Below, piece after piece: positions 38,497-49,893 of a stretch of 64,000 nt of DNA. Position numbers and translations under genes: made by a program. The notes below the pieces were generated by a model, which saw nothing but the letters and a program-made list of their open reading frames with translations, made no database searches and was not told the DNA's origin. The DNA lies in the NCBI RefSeq assembly GCF_964019385.1, contig NC_088653.1, forward strand, positions 15,509,154 to 15,573,153. The letters are read 5' to 3'. The DNA comes from Sycon ciliatum (taxonomy: Eukaryota; Porifera; Calcarea; Leucosolenida; Sycettidae). Within the stretch, counting starts at the first letter, position 1; each line of letters begins with the position of its first letter.

Positions 38497-41400
38497 TCAC
38501 AAATCAAGACGAGATGGTGGTCGAACGGTACGACGAGATCGACGCGTAACTTGCGGTTCAACGTGCTCCTTCGCTACTTCCAACGGAACCAAGCGTTGAA
38601 TGGGCCGTAGCATGGACGATTGGCCAACTTGGACTTTGGCCACCCTGCACTTGCCATCTCTTCCAGGATACAGCTCTGCGACCCTACCCAAGCGCCATGA
38701 TTGCCGCTTCCGGTTGTCGTCGGCAATAAACACAACGTCGTTCACGACAAGCGGAGTTGACTTCGACCGATGATACTCACTGAGACGAATGAGATACTCA
38801 GACGACCAACGCTGGTTGAGGTGCTCGTAGACGGCGTGGACATACTTGACTCGAGCGGACAACTGCCGTGGATCGAGTGGTCTGTCAGACGAGGCAATAC
38901 CGGTTGCAAAGATGTCTCCCAACATCATGGCTGGAGTCAGCGGCGACTCGTCAGCTACATCCGTAGAAACCGGAGTGAGGGGTCGAGAGTTGACGACTCT
39001 CTCGATCTCCGTCAAGACAGTGAACAGCTCGTCTCGACTCAACGACGCTCGACCGAGAACCTTCTTCAAGGGAGCTTTCACACATGCCACCAGACGCTCA
39101 TAGAACCCTCCATGCCACGGGGCAGATGGCGGATTGAAGAACCACGGGATTGCCACCTTGTCTGCGGCGGACTTGACCGTCGTAGCATTATCTGAACGTA
39201 TACGCAGCGGCTTCCCACGACGGGCGATGAAACGACGCAATGCTAGCAGGAACACCTCTGTCGACAGGCTATCCACGAGCTCTAGGTGCACTGCGCGAGT
39301 AGTACCGCACACGAAGAGTGCGACCCACACTTTCTGAACATTTGATGAACTGCGCACGTACAGCGGACCTGCATAATCAATACCTGTGAGACCGAATGGC
39401 TGGTGGTGCTTCACCCTGTCTGAGGGTAACGGCGGCATCTCCTCAGCAGCAGTCTGTGCGCGAAATCTGCGGCAAACAATGCACTTCTCCGACACGCTAC
39501 GAAGAAACCGACGAGCTCCGAGAATCCAGAACTGCTGTTGTAGAAACGCAAGCACGCTCTCTACACCCTGGTGCATTCGCTGAAGGTGAGCATCACGCAG
39601 AAACAACTCACTTAGATGACATCTGCCCAGGATGATCGGATGCTGAACCTCGTAGGACAGATCGCTCTCCTGCAGACGACCACGAACTCTGAGCAAACCA
39701 GCTTCATCCAGAAACGGAGACAACTTGAACAGCTTCGAACCCTTCTTCAGTGGCTCCTTGCTCCGCAACTGGGACAACTCCTTGGGGAAGCATTGCTCTT
39801 GGATGGCGCGAAACATCACAGACTCAGCAGATGGAATCAATTCTGCACGCGAAACACCCTTGTGTCGCCATGACAGCATACTTGCGACCAAACTGCGAGC
39901 TCGTTGCCACTTGGAGAACTTCTCCCACGGCCAAACAACTGGAGTGTCAACCTCCACAGCCGACACGCGTGCTTCGGTGACGGACTCATTGGTGCTCTGA
40001 AACGAGATGACTGGTGGCCACTGAGACTCATCGCTCAACCATGACGGACCATGCAGCCACATCTCCTTCTGCAAGTCACACACTGGGATACCACGCGAGA
40101 CAAGATCTGCAGGGTTGCTAACTCCTGGACAGTGACGCCATTCTACTTGCAGCTTCTGCGAAACTTCTTGCACTGCAGCAACTCGATTAGCAACATACGT
40201 CTTCCAGTGATACGACGGCTTTGAGATCCAGTGCCATGTGGTTAGGCTGTCTGTCCACCCCACAATCCTTTCAATTGGCACTCTCAATTCATTGACGACA
40301 AAGGACAACATCTTCACGCCAAGACACACAGCCGACAATTCCAGACGCGCAAGAGTGGGACGTACAACAGGTGCAACCTTCGCCTTCGCACACAACAAAG
40401 AAGACGTCAAACCGGACACAACATAGAAACAACAGCCATAGCCCTTCTCGGATGCATCTGAGAATACATGCAACGTGACTGGAGCATCTGGAGTACACCC
40501 GATCCATCTGGGGATTTTAACGGAAGAAAGCGCTGCGAGCTCTCCCCACCATGAAGCACATCGGACAGCCAAATCAATAGGGAATGGGTCATCCCAACCA
40601 CCGCCGAGCTTCCAACTCTCTTGCAACATCATCTTGCCTGGCACAACTGCGGGTGACGCCCAACCTAGCGGATCGAACACAGCGGCAACACAACGCAACA
40701 ACGCACGACGAGACCAACCAGACACTTCCTTGGGACACTCAACATCACCGAGCGCAGCCACCGAAATACAATCTGACTCGGTGTTCCACACAATACCCAG
40801 TGCCTTGGAACCAGCCTCGGGGTCTGAGGTCATCGTGTTCCCTCGCCACTTCCGCAACTCCATGCCTGCTCCCTGCAAAACATTAACGCTATACTCCTGC
40901 AGCTTTTCAGCATCCGCACAGCATGGCAAGCTAGAAACGCAATCATCAACATAAAAACTACGCAGCAGCAGCTCTATGATATCACGCTCAGCAGCAGAAG
41001 CAGACTCGAATGCACTATCGAGATGAAAGCGCAGCACAGCACTAAGTATGAAAGGAGAACAATTCACTCCAAAAGGCAGCTTCTTTAAACGCCAGATACA
41101 CATTTCTTCGCTACCTATCTCAGGCCAAACAAAACGCAGATATGGCCTATCTTCTTCACGCATTCCGATCATAAAAAAAGCCTTGCGAATATCGGCTTGT
41201 ACAGCACATTCATACTCACGGAACCTGAGGAGGATACCAGTGAGATCCGGTAGGAGTGATGGCCCGGGATCGACCATGTCGTTTAGGGATGGTGCTCCGG
41301 TGCAGGCGGCGGATGCATTGAAGACGACCCGTGTCTTCGTCGTTGAGGCGTCGCTACGGAATACGGCATGATGCGGCATGTAATAGCCGGCTTCCTCCGG

Positions 41401-43323
41401 ATGCGGTTCCTTTTCAATGGCATCCAGCTTCAAGTACTCAGTGATGAGGACGTCATCATACGCTGGACGTCGACCTCGTCTCTGTAGCTGCTTCAGCAGT
41501 GAGTGTGCCGCTGCCATCGCTTGGTTGAGGTTGGCTGGCGGACGCTTCTCAGATCGCCATAGCAATCCCACTTGGTAATGAGGGCCTTGCCGCTCTATCG
41601 GGAAGTCCGGTAACGTCTCAGCTATTTCCGGCACCTCTTCCATCTTCCACAGTCGGTCAAGTTCAATACAACTCACACTGACGGTCGCTGACTTGGTTTC
41701 ACTATTAGCCGGTCCTGACAGCACCCAGCCTATTTCAGTGTGCCAGGCCGTCTCTCCATTGATTTGCTCCTTGCGGAGAAGGAACTCATTGCAGTAGTCA
41801 GCTCCAATCAGCATGTGCACTTCGCTTGATCCGGCCTTTGTCGAGTCATCAGACAGCTGCAATCCCTGTGACTGCCAACGTGCAATTGTGCTGTCTGCTA
41901 GCGGATCGAATCGGAGACCTAGCGACTTCTTTTGCCAGGCATTGACGGAAATGGACTTCGTTGCACCCTTGATGGTGACACGGTACCTGTCCATCTTTTC
42001 AAACTTCGGCTCCACGTCAAACGCCTTCAGCCTGACAGTTTGCGATCCAAGGTGTGCCGGTTGCAGCGAGTTCACCAGTGGCGCGGTGATGAACGATGCC
42101 TGCGCACCTGGGTCGATGAATATGCGTACACTGGCCTTTCGGCTAGGTCCTTGTACCTCAGCCACGCCGGTCATCAAGTGCACGCTGTTTGCACTACATT
42201 CATACGTACCGACTTTCGATTCGGCTATCGGTTCGGATGTTACCTGTTTGTCCTCTCTGTGCAGTAGACTGTGGTGTCGCTTGTTGCAGTGCTTGCAACG
42301 ACCCTTGTTCTGACAATTCATCACTCGATGTCCTGGTCTCAGGCAGTTGAAACACAGTCCCTCTGCCTTGACGTACGCGTTTCGGTGCTCAGACGCCATA
42401 GCTGACAATTTCTTGTTAGCCTCATCAACGCTGACCGTCAAACACTCTGCCGACGCAAACGGTATACGTTTGTCGCTGGTGCTAGACTTGGCAGGCTTCA
42501 GCTTGCTACGTCCGTGGGCTGTTTGGTAAGCCATACCATCCTCCGCAAACGCCTTCAAGTCCTTCGTGTAACATCTCTTCTCGATCAAGAAGGCCTTAGT
42601 TTCTGCCGACACAGCTTCTAGCAGGACTTGACGTACGACACATTTGAACAATTCAGTGTCGTCCAGCTCACCGATTTGTCCGCGGCTAGAGGTACGGCTA
42701 GGCCTGGCGAGTTTTGCCCACTTCTCCGTCTCGCGCGTCACTCGTACCACAAACTGGTAGAAACTCTCATCACTTTTCTGCTGTATGGCCATCAGGGCTT
42801 GCCACGCTTTGTCGGCGGTCTTCCCATGCGCCATCAGCAGCTCGCGCTTCGCTTCGGCAAAGGTGTTGCAGCCATAACATGCACCTTCCAACTTGCTGCC
42901 AGCAACAGCCACGCGCAAGCGGATCAGGTACTCGTCGTCGCTGAACTCATTTTGCTTTGCCACATCCTCGAACAGTTCGAGATAGGTCTCAACAGTCTGC
43001 TTACCGTCGAACTTCGGCATCTTGATGGCAGCCCTCTTGCTCGCTAAACTGCCATTCGTCGTATTCAACAAAGTGCTCTCATCACTCTGAGTCTCTCGTG
43101 TGTGCTGGACTTGCAACTCCAAATCTGCAATCCTCGCAAGCAGCTGCTCGTCATCTTTCCTTTCCAATCTACTTCCTGCTCGTTCGTCGCGCTCTCTCTC
43201 TGCACGCACTTTCTCCTCGTGCTTCTCGATACGCTCCTCTACGTAAGTACGCAATGCCTCTCCAGTGTAGCCATAAGCTTGACCATTTGCGATCAGCTTC
43301 GCTTCTACCTCATCCATGTTCAC
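38497..43323 (-). CDS. BEL/Pao gag-pol polyprotein (1608 aa)
   Basis: The single frame carries, in order: a gag region with a charged helix; zinc knuckles (CFNCLRPGHRVMNC, then CKHCNKRHH); an aspartic protease (IDPGAQASFI); RT (VQADIRKAFFMI and YVDDCVSS, the YVDD form used by BEL/Pao); RNase H (FSDASEKGYG); an H2C2 zinc domain (MHQGVES...CIVCRRF); and a DDE integrase (GIDYAGPLYV, RSDNAT, WHGGFYERLV). This order (PR-RT-RH-IN in one frame with gag) is normal for the family. No envelope gene is seen. Confidence 0.92.
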   Translation of the reverse strand: MNMDEVEAKLIANGQAYGYTGEALRTYVEERIEKHEEKVRAERERDERAGSRLERKDDEQLLARIADLELQVQHTRETQSDESTLLNTTNGSLASKRAAIKMPKFDGKQTVETYLELFEDVAKQNEFSDDEYLIRLRVAVAGSKLEGACYGCNTFAEAKRELLMAHGKTADKAWQALMAIQQKSDESFYQFVVRVTRETEKWAKLARPSRTSSRGQIGELDDTELFKCVVRQVLLEAVSAETKAFLIEKRCYTKDLKAFAEDGMAYQTAHGRSKLKPAKSSTSDKRIPFASAECLTVSVDEANKKLSAMASEHRNAYVKAEGLCFNCLRPGHRVMNCQNKGRCKHCNKRHHSLLHREDKQVTSEPIAESKVGTYECSANSVHLMTGVAEVQGPSRKASVRIFIDPGAQASFITAPLVNSLQPAHLGSQTVRLKAFDVEPKFEKMDRYRVTIKGATKSISVNAWQKKSLGLRFDPLADSTIARWQSQGLQLSDDSTKAGSSEVHMLIGADYCNEFLLRKEQINGETAWHTEIGWVLSGPANSETKSATVSVSCIELDRLWKMEEVPEIAETLPDFPIERQGPHYQVGLLWRSEKRPPANLNQAMAAAHSLLKQLQRRGRRPAYDDVLITEYLKLDAIEKEPHPEEAGYYMPHHAVFRSDASTTKTRVVFNASAACTGAPSLNDMVDPGPSLLPDLTGILLRFREYECAVQADIRKAFFMIGMREEDRPYLRFVWPEIGSEEMCIWRLKKLPFGVNCSPFILSAVLRFHLDSAFESASAAERDIIELLLRSFYVDDCVSSLPCCADAEKLQEYSVNVLQGAGMELRKWRGNTMTSDPEAGSKALGIVWNTESDCISVAALGDVECPKEVSGWSRRALLRCVAAVFDPLGWASPAVVPGKMMLQESWKLGGGWDDPFPIDLAVRCASWWGELAALSSVKIPRWIGCTPDAPVTLHVFSDASEKGYGCCFYVVSGLTSSLLCAKAKVAPVVRPTLARLELSAVCLGVKMLSFVVNELRVPIERIVGWTDSLTTWHWISKPSYHWKTYVANRVAAVQEVSQKLQVEWRHCPGVSNPADLVSRGIPVCDLQKEMWLHGPSWLSDESQWPPVISFQSTNESVTEARVSAVEVDTPVVWPWEKFSKWQRARSLVASMLSWRHKGVSRAELIPSAESVMFRAIQEQCFPKELSQLRSKEPLKKGSKLFKLSPFLDEAGLLRVRGRLQESDLSYEVQHPIILGRCHLSELFLRDAHLQRMHQGVESVLAFLQQQFWILGARRFLRSVSEKCIVCRRFRAQTAAEEMPPLPSDRVKHHQPFGLTGIDYAGPLYVRSSSNVQKVWVALFVCGTTRAVHLELVDSLSTEVFLLALRRFIARRGKPLRIRSDNATTVKSAADKVAIPWFFNPPSAPWHGGFYERLVACVKAPLKKVLGRASLSRDELFTVLTEIERVVNSRPLTPVSTDVADESPLTPAMMLGDIFATGIASSDRPLDPRQLSARVKYVHAVYEHLNQRWSSEYLIRLSEYHRSKSTPLVVNDVVFIADDNRKRQSWRLGRVAELYPGRDGKCRVAKVQVGQSSMLRPIQRLVPLEVAKEHVEPQVTRRSRRTVRPPSRLDL

Positions 43324-43352
43324 GCGTCTCTATCCTGGCGTGGTCGCCAAAA

Positions 43353-44314
43353 TGTTGTGTTCACTACTAACACCTCAAAAGTTTCAGGATCGCACAGACG
43401 CCACAAGACAAGAGGTCACGTAATTCTTTACGGACTATAATGAATGAACAGTAGAATACATTGAGAAGAAGAGACTGGAAAAATACGAACTACATCGGAA
43501 AGAGAACTCTAGAACACTAAAGAAAAACAAACCACAGCATCAAGGAAAAGAACAACGCATGAGGGGTAAAGCGCTGGCCAGCCACAACGTGCGTCCAACT
43601 TTGGCATGAGCGTACAGAAGAGCGTACAGCGCTCGGAAAGCGGAAGCTAAATTTGGCGGCAAAGCGACAGCAATAGTACGGCGCGCGGCACATAAGCAGT
43701 ACGAGGCGAGGCACGTATACGCGTGTGCGGCAAACATTACACACCATGTACCATATATGCATGAACAGCGCGGGGCGCATACTAACTCATTCAACATCAG
43801 TGCGCGGCGCAGGCATCTAGCTAGCTGGCGCAAGCATGATCATAATTGCATGCCATCACGCAATCAGCGCACATAAATCGCGCATCAAATAAATAAGTAA
43901 TCAAACACAAATCAACACATCAACTAAATAAATCAACGAGCTAGCAAGAACACAATTCAAAAATGCACGAAGAAATAATTACTATTCTAGTCGGTTATTC
44001 GCATGGGACCAAGCGCAATGTCCAAGCTGATGAACTGTGATTGCACAAGGTAAGCCCAAGCTCCTGAGCTAACCGTTCTGGTGAGCAGTCTTCTTCGTGC
44101 TGCAAACACACACTACACAATGTGTCGTATCTCGTAACAAGTATTGTACCAAATCAAAACGAACACTAACAATACGCAATAGTAAACAATAATCAAAAAC
44201 ACTACGCAAAAAGCAAAGCAAGCAGCACCTAGCCAGGGAGACAAGCAGGAGTCACGGTCGCAACGAGATCTCGACGACACCCCAGAAGACCTTTCTCCGA
44301 CACGATACACAACA
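43353..44314 (-). repeat. BEL/Pao 5' LTR
   Basis: Same sequence as 37503-38464 as far as compared. In - strand orientation this is the transcription-start side. Confidence 0.92.
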
Positions 44315-44319
44315 GCACT

Positions 44320-46295
44320 CGTATCCACGCGCTCGGTCAGGTCCATCAGCTCTTCCACAGACGATGGGATTCGATCTATATCATCCGCAAAACGTAGGTT
44401 GGTCACGCACATGCCGCCGATACATACTGACCCATCAAACTCCTCCAAAGCGTCAGACATGATGTACTGCAGGAATACGTTGAACAGACAAGGCGAGAGT
44501 AAACAACCCTGCCTGACACCCACTGATGTGGTGAACCAGTCGGTGATAGTGGATCCAACAACGATGCAGCTTCAGTAGTAGCGTAAAGCGCTTCAATCAG
44601 CTCCACAATTCTTGCTTCGATGCCATGCGCTCTCATAATCTTGAATAGTGCTTTGTGCCAAACCCTATCAAAGGCCTTACGGAAATCGATGAAGCAATGA
44701 TACACAGCCTGCTGATGGTCACGGTACTTTTCAATTAACATTCTGAGGTTGAAGATTTGCTCCACTGTGCTTCTTCCCTTCCGGAACCCTGCTTGCTCGT
44801 CCGCCAGCAAACCCTCCACTTGCGGCTGCAGGCGCTTCAGCAAAATCCTCAGTAGCACTTTGCTCGGATGACTGATGAGGCTCACTGTCCTGTAGTTTTT
44901 GCACTGCCGAAGGTCTCCAGATTTAGGGATGGGAACAAGAATGGACCTTGTCCATGATGTTGGCTATCTACCAGTCGTCCATGCGAGGTCACAAACCCTG
45001 TGCATAACAGCCACCAACGTATCTCCACCATGTCGCAAAAGCTCGCCAGGAATGTTATCGAACCCCCTCTGATTTGTTGTTCTTGAGGGAGTTGATAGCG
45101 TATTCGACTTCGGTCCTCAGAATGGGATTGTTGTTGGCATTATCTGACATGGCTGGAGTAACGATTGCGTCAAGGACTTTATCATCTACGTTCAGGTCCA
45201 CGTTGTACAAAGATGCACCGTACTCACACCACCGCTTTGGTCCAACCGACTACAAGCTCACACAAACCAGTGGGGTGATATTTTACATTGCAAGAAATAT
45301 GAATATAGGTGAAACAAGAGAGAAAGAAAGACTATCCGTTCATCACGGAAGGAACAACAACAACCAGAAAAGGAAAACATCGAATAACCAAGCAGCGCAA
45401 GCGAAAGCCCAAACGCTCTCCTCAGCAGAACGTGCACGTACAAGTGCACCTACAGCGCACCCGCAGCAGTGCAAACAAAGCCACCGTACTGCACTAATCT
45501 ACATGCATCAAAATAAGGACACCACATGCACTCAAAAAGTAGACCGATCTGCATAAGGGTACGCGACTAGTAGCGTCCGCGTAGCCGTGCCAAATAAATG
45601 CAAATAAATCGAACCGAAAATAAATCAACTAGAAACACCGAGTGCCTGCCTGCCCAAGTTCTCAAGTCCTTTTATTACTATAATTATGGCACTCCGGTTG
45701 CACAACAACCGCTGAGCTACTTCTTCCTTTTTCGTTTAAGTGGATCCGTCTGCTGCTTTGATCACCTGCATTGCTGATCCTGATTTCTTGCTGCATAGAC
45801 TCTTCAGAGTTAGGTATGCTCCGTGGGGGTTGCGGTTGGCGATGTCATCTTCAATTGACTTGCATTTATTGTGTAGCCAATTCTCTTTGTCTCATCGGAT
45901 TAACCGCTTGGTCTCCCGATTCGCCACACGATACTCGTCCTGTGCCGCAGCAGAACCAAAGCGGCTCCCTCTCAATTGTCGGCGCGTATCACACTGCCCT
46001 AGGCATTCATCTGAGATCCATGGCTTTCTGGGCTTCTGGGTGGTTCCTAGGATGGAAGTTGCCGCCTCCGTCAAGATGTTGTTAAACTTATTGACAATAT
46101 CATCTGCATTCTCCATCTCCAGCAATGGACGGAAACGACCACCAATCTCTGTCTGGAATGTCGATCGTATTTCTTGATTATTAAGTTTATTGATGTTGAA
46201 TCTCTTCCTGAAGGACGGGGGTTTGAAGCATCGCTTTAGCTTTAACTTGATGCCCATCAGCACAAGGTCATGATCACTCCCCACACATTTACATT
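44320..46295 (-). mobile_element. LINE family C, 5' part
   Basis: From the - strand: the end of an endonuclease domain (GSDHDLVLMGIKLKL, frame 45892-46284), a linker, the RT N-terminal part (about 45070-45240), the RT core (frame 44403-44885; HCFIDFRKAFDRVWH) and the following block (44320-44523; GVRQGCLLSPCLFNV, RFADDIDRI). The protein reading passes straight into 37502 when the BEL/Pao element and one GCACT are left out. Several frame changes show it is an old copy. The copy is 5' truncated in the endonuclease. Clade not fixed. Confidence 0.8.
45245..45738. other. Unassigned insertion inside LINE C
   Basis: The LINE coding sequence stops at about 45244 and resumes at about 45739. The 494 bp between have no LINE protein match; they include CAAATAAATGCAAATAAATC and end in a T-rich stretch. 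A solo LTR or a short DNA element is possible, but I found no certain ends. Confidence 0.45.
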
Positions 46296-46338
46296 TAGCT
46301 GTGCGGAAAAAAAGCTCGTTTGTTGTGGCTTCCTAATC

Positions 46339-46947
46339 AGCCCATTGCGCATTGCCATATATGGGTTGTATGAGTAATGCATGTGAGTACACTGGGATCA
46401 GCAATGCACTGTTCAAGACCCCAGACGACCATGCCCAGGTGGCTGTGTGGGGTGTTATGTGAGTACGCTGGGATCAGCAATGCACTGTTCAACACCCCAG
46501 ACGACCATGCCCAGGTGGCTGTGTGGGGTGTTATGTGAGTACACTGGGATCAGCAATGCACTGTTCAACACCCCAGACAACCATGCCCAGGTGGCTGTGT
46601 GGGGTGTTATGTGAGTACGCTGGGATCAGCAATGCACTGTTCAACACCCCAGACGACCATGCCCAGGTGGCTGTGTGGGGTGTTATGTGAGTACGCTGGG
46701 ATCAGCAATGCACTGTTCAACACCCCAGACGACCATGCCCAGGTGGCTGTGTGGGGTGTTATGTGAGTACACTGGGATCAGCAATGCACTGTTCAACACC
46801 CCAGATGACCATGCCCAGGTGGCTGTGTGGGGTGTTATGTGAGTATGCTGTGATTAGGAATGCACTGTTCAACACCCCAGACGACCATGCCCAGGTGGCT
46901 GTGTGGGGTGTTGGTAGTACAAATTACTTCATTGCGCAATGGGCTTA
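46339..46947. repeat. 76-bp satellite, seven copies, between inverted ends
   Basis: Units starting GTGAGTAC lie at 46383, 46459, 46535, 46611, 46687, 46763 and 46839, an exact 76-bp period with few changes. On both sides are inverted sequences AGCCCATTGCGCA (46339) and TGCGCAATGGGCT (up to 46947), so the array may be the core of a small transposable unit. Confidence 0.85.
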
Positions 46948-47164
46948 CGTGTGGATGAAGCACAAGACAGCAATGGAACTACTAGTAGGCTGCTGGATGG
47001 TGATGGCAAGTGAAATCCGACCCCAGCTCGGTGCGCTCACGCTGCAAAAATCCAGCACACGCCTGCACCTTACCGAGTGGAGACCGCTAGAAGCGGTGCT
47101 GAACTCGAGCACGAAAACCAGGGGTCGCATTTCATGTGCCACCACTCCACTAGTTTTTACCACT

Positions 47165-47540
47165 GCCCTCATAGGGTTTACCGGGTGTTAGCGGCCGTCG
47201 TGAGTTCCCTTTGGGAACGGACACGATAATATTTTTCATTTTATTTTTTTATTTTTTTACTGCCCTCGCGGTACGGAGGACTTGTTGCGAGGGTGTTAAC
47301 AATATAGCCCGAGTGGACGGAATGATGTCATCGATGCGGTTTGCTGCAGCGCACACTCTTTAGGGTGATGCTCCTGCTGATCATGTGGTTCAATGTGGTT
47401 CTAGTCTTTATCACGTCAGTTGGTGCCGCTTTAGGAGCTGCGTCTGCGCCATGATCCTTGAAGGGTGATGGCGTTCCGACGGATGCGCAAAACTCAGCCT
47501 CCGGCCAAGTCTCACGCGAGCTGTGAATTTTTTGATGTTG
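47165..47540. repeat. Two dispersed repeats
   Basis: GGTGTTAGCGGCCGTCGTGA (about 47186) recurs inverted near 51195, and the block at 47425-47535 (GCGTTCCGACGGATGCGCA ... GTGAATTTTTT) recurs at 2590-2725 and, inverted, at about 51325-51430. The order of the two blocks differs between places. Confidence 0.55.
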
Positions 47541-48695
47541 CGTTGTACAGTAAAACTTTCGCTTAAAAGAAAAACTACTATTGGATAAATAATAATAATA
47601 ATAATAATAACTTTATACCTATCGCAGTACGTCTGGACCAAAAAGGATGAAGGGAAGGCATGCAGCATTCAATGGGCGGTACACCGCAGAGCAGCGGCCT
47701 ACAGCAACAAAAGCAAAAGGTGCAACCTGTGCCTGGCGGAAAAATTGGCAATCGCGCAAGCACCCAAGCACCTCTCTCTAAACAAAAGGAGTGAGCTTGT
47801 GTCGAAGTGTCGCCATGAGAATAGGTACTACCTTCGGAACTTTAAACCAGCTACAGCCATCACCTAATTAAGTAAGAGACAACAAGCTCCAGTGGTTGTC
47901 ACCTTTCACCACTTGCTGTCATTCACGCTTTGCACTGCCGCTATTTACACTTTGCTTTGTGAGGATATAAACCAAAACTGATCCAGATTTCCAATTACTG
48001 TTTTCTGATGATCGCTTAGTGCGTGAAACTCTGAGTAAAAACACTTCCTCTGTCCTCCTATTGTTTTAATAACTTTATACCCGTAGCTATGCAGAAGACG
48101 TTACTTCAGTAACGTCTGGCGCTAGCCAGGGTCCACACAGCTTTACTTTGGTATTTGTACCTGTCCCGTACCGTACCATCCAAGACGGCTGGCCACAATG
48201 CATATTCAAATAGGGCTTTCAAATGCAAGATCATAACGTGAAGCAACTTGGAAGAATTAGTATGTATGCGAAGTGTATCAGGGGATGCATGCAGGGCGAT
48301 AGTGCGGGTTCGAATCCCAGGTTATGTCTTAAAAAAAGGAGAAATTGATAAGAATTTATAACATCCCTATGCTTTTTTTGTCTAGGTCATCAAGGCAAAA
48401 AAGCATAGCGTAGTAGGGCCCTGAGCTTCCAAGCTCTCTCGTTAGGATGACCCAAAGGCTGACCGCCTATCGTGGGGTCGGTCACATTGAAGAATCACTG
48501 TGTATTCATGGGTATAAAATAGGGATATGACGAACTCTCGTCACGGCGAACAAGTACCATCGGACCCTTGATGTTCGTAATAAAAAAAAGGTTTGACTGT
48601 ATTTAATTAAAATATCACATTAGTTGGAGTTGTAAGATTGTTCCTTTGCTGTGCCTGTTTTTTTTTTTTTTTGTTCCGTGTTGACTATTATGCAG
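47541..48695. other. Intron, little recognised
   Basis: It holds a (TAA)n tract (47588-47609), a near-palindrome (ATGCTTTTTTTG ... CAAAAAAGCATAG, 48370-48411) and one Pol III B-box-like sequence, GGGTTCGAATCCCAGG (48305-48320), without a clear A box. No gene. Confidence 0.45.
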
Positions 48696-48770
48696 AGTAC
48701 GTTAATTTCCAGGAACATGGACACCGACTGCACATAACGTCTAGCAACGGTCAGCAGCTGGCACCGAAGG
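48696..48770 (+). CDS. Possible 25-codon host exon
   Basis: A 75-bp open stretch follows a long T-run and TATTATGCAG, and is followed by GTAATA. Both edges are in phase 1, matching all other exon candidates. It would encode YVNFQEHGHRLHITSSNGQ and a few more residues. The donor is weaker than in its neighbours and no domain can be judged from so few residues. Confidence 0.4.
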
Positions 48771-48780
48771 GTAATATAGT

Positions 48781-48922
48781 GTGTGTGTGTTTATTTATTT
48801 TTATTTTTTACTAAAAGCCACATGGTGCACGCAATGGGAACATGCAGCAGCCATGATGGTGTGTGTGCATGTGTGTGTGTGTGTACGTGTGTGTGTGTGT
48901 ACGTGTGTGTACGTGTGTGTGT

Positions 48923-48953
<31 letters not shown>

Positions 48954-49075
48954 ACGCATTCATGTGTGTGCATGCATGTGCGTGAGTGTGCGATGCACGC
49001 ATGTGTGTGCATGCGTGTGTGCATGTGTGCACGCGTGCGTGTGTGTGTGTGTGTGTGCGTGTGTGTGCAATGCTT
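48781..49075. repeat. (TG)n-rich tract
   Basis: Interrupted (TG)n with ATGC and ACG interruptions. It begins 10 bp after the donor of the possible small exon. Sequence from 49076 to 49698 has C-runs at 49228-49242, 49586-49598 and a repeat shared with 3144-3260 (CATTCACGGTCATTATG), no gene. Confidence 0.85.
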
Positions 49076-49698
49076 TGATTTTGAATAATCACTTGATGTT
49101 GAGCTTAGAAGTATAGTGACTTTGTGCTATATTAGAAAATGCAGTTGGTTGTTCCAACGTGGAACACGCAGTCATGTGTCAAGTAGTTCAGGAGACAGCA
49201 CGTGTTCCAGGGGCGTAACTGGTCTCTCCCCCCCCCCCCCCTTTAGAGTGGTGCATGGCCGCATATGTGCAGGATGTAGGATGGCTGCTGAGTGTCATTC
49301 ACGGTCATTATGGGCATGCTGAACCTAGGTCGAAGTATTTAGCGGGTGGTGCGCGCGTACCCCATGCGGGCTACATAGCTGTGTTTCATGTGGACACTAC
49401 CAGCTGCATTTAATGGAGGTTGAGCACGGCAAAGCACCATGCCCGAAATGAATGCGTCTGCAGAGCAACAGCAATTCCTGTTTCAGGCGCGTGCACCCCC
49501 TTAAAATGTCGACCTAGGTTCAGCATGCACATAATGACCATGAATGACATGCACCAGCAATACTACACATATGCGGCCCTGAACCCCCCCCCCCCCTCAA
49601 AAGGGGGGGGGGCAGCTACACTCCTGGGCCACTGTTTCATAACTCTCGTCTGTTTGGTGTTTTCCTTTGCGGCTTGCACTGTGCTCTCGTGCTTTCAG

Positions 49699-49893
49699 TG
49701 TGCGCACCGCGTACCGCAACGCACGGATGGCAGGCGACGTACAGGGACGGTACGATCCGCTGCCCGGTGGGACAGCTGTGGGTGTGCTCGCAGTACAAAG
49801 GCACGCGCTGTCCAACATTCGAGGACCGGATGAAGCAGCTCCCGGTCTGTCAACATGGTCAGCGTGTCAACTACGCAGAGTGCATTTCTCAGA
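49699..49893 (+). CDS. Host gene exon 5 of window: cysteine-rich module
   Basis: A 195-bp phase 1-1 exon candidate (TGCTTTCAG before, GTAAGA after) encodes 65 residues with seven cysteines, including TIRCPVGQLWVCSQ, GTRCPTFED and LPVCQHGQ. The spacing suggests a small disulfide-bonded extracellular module. I do not recognise the family. GC-rich codon use matches exon 4 and exon 8. Confidence 0.68.

Larger units (their letters stand above)
37503..44314 (-). mobile_element. BEL/Pao LTR retrotransposon, looks whole, young
   Basis: The element has two 962-bp LTRs (37503-38464, 43353-44314) with TG...CA ends and the 5-bp duplication GCACT (37498-37502, 44315-44319). One long gag-pol frame lies between. 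A purine run (TTGGTGGGGAGAA on the - strand) precedes the 3' LTR and a primer-site candidate (TGGCGACCACGCC) follows the 5' LTR. No LTR differences were noticed by eye and no breaks in the frame, so insertion is recent. It sits inside LINE C. Confidence 0.92.

Noticed and set aside
38770-43440. Many + strand frames of 60-170 codons
   Set aside because: They are shadows of the BEL/Pao gag-pol frame on the - strand.
46375-46920. CRISPR-like array
   Set aside because: The 76-bp units are contiguous with no unique spacers, in a eukaryotic context; this is a satellite.
48303-48320. tRNA gene
   Set aside because: Only a B-box-like GGTTCGAATCCC is present; no A box or cloverleaf could be traced.
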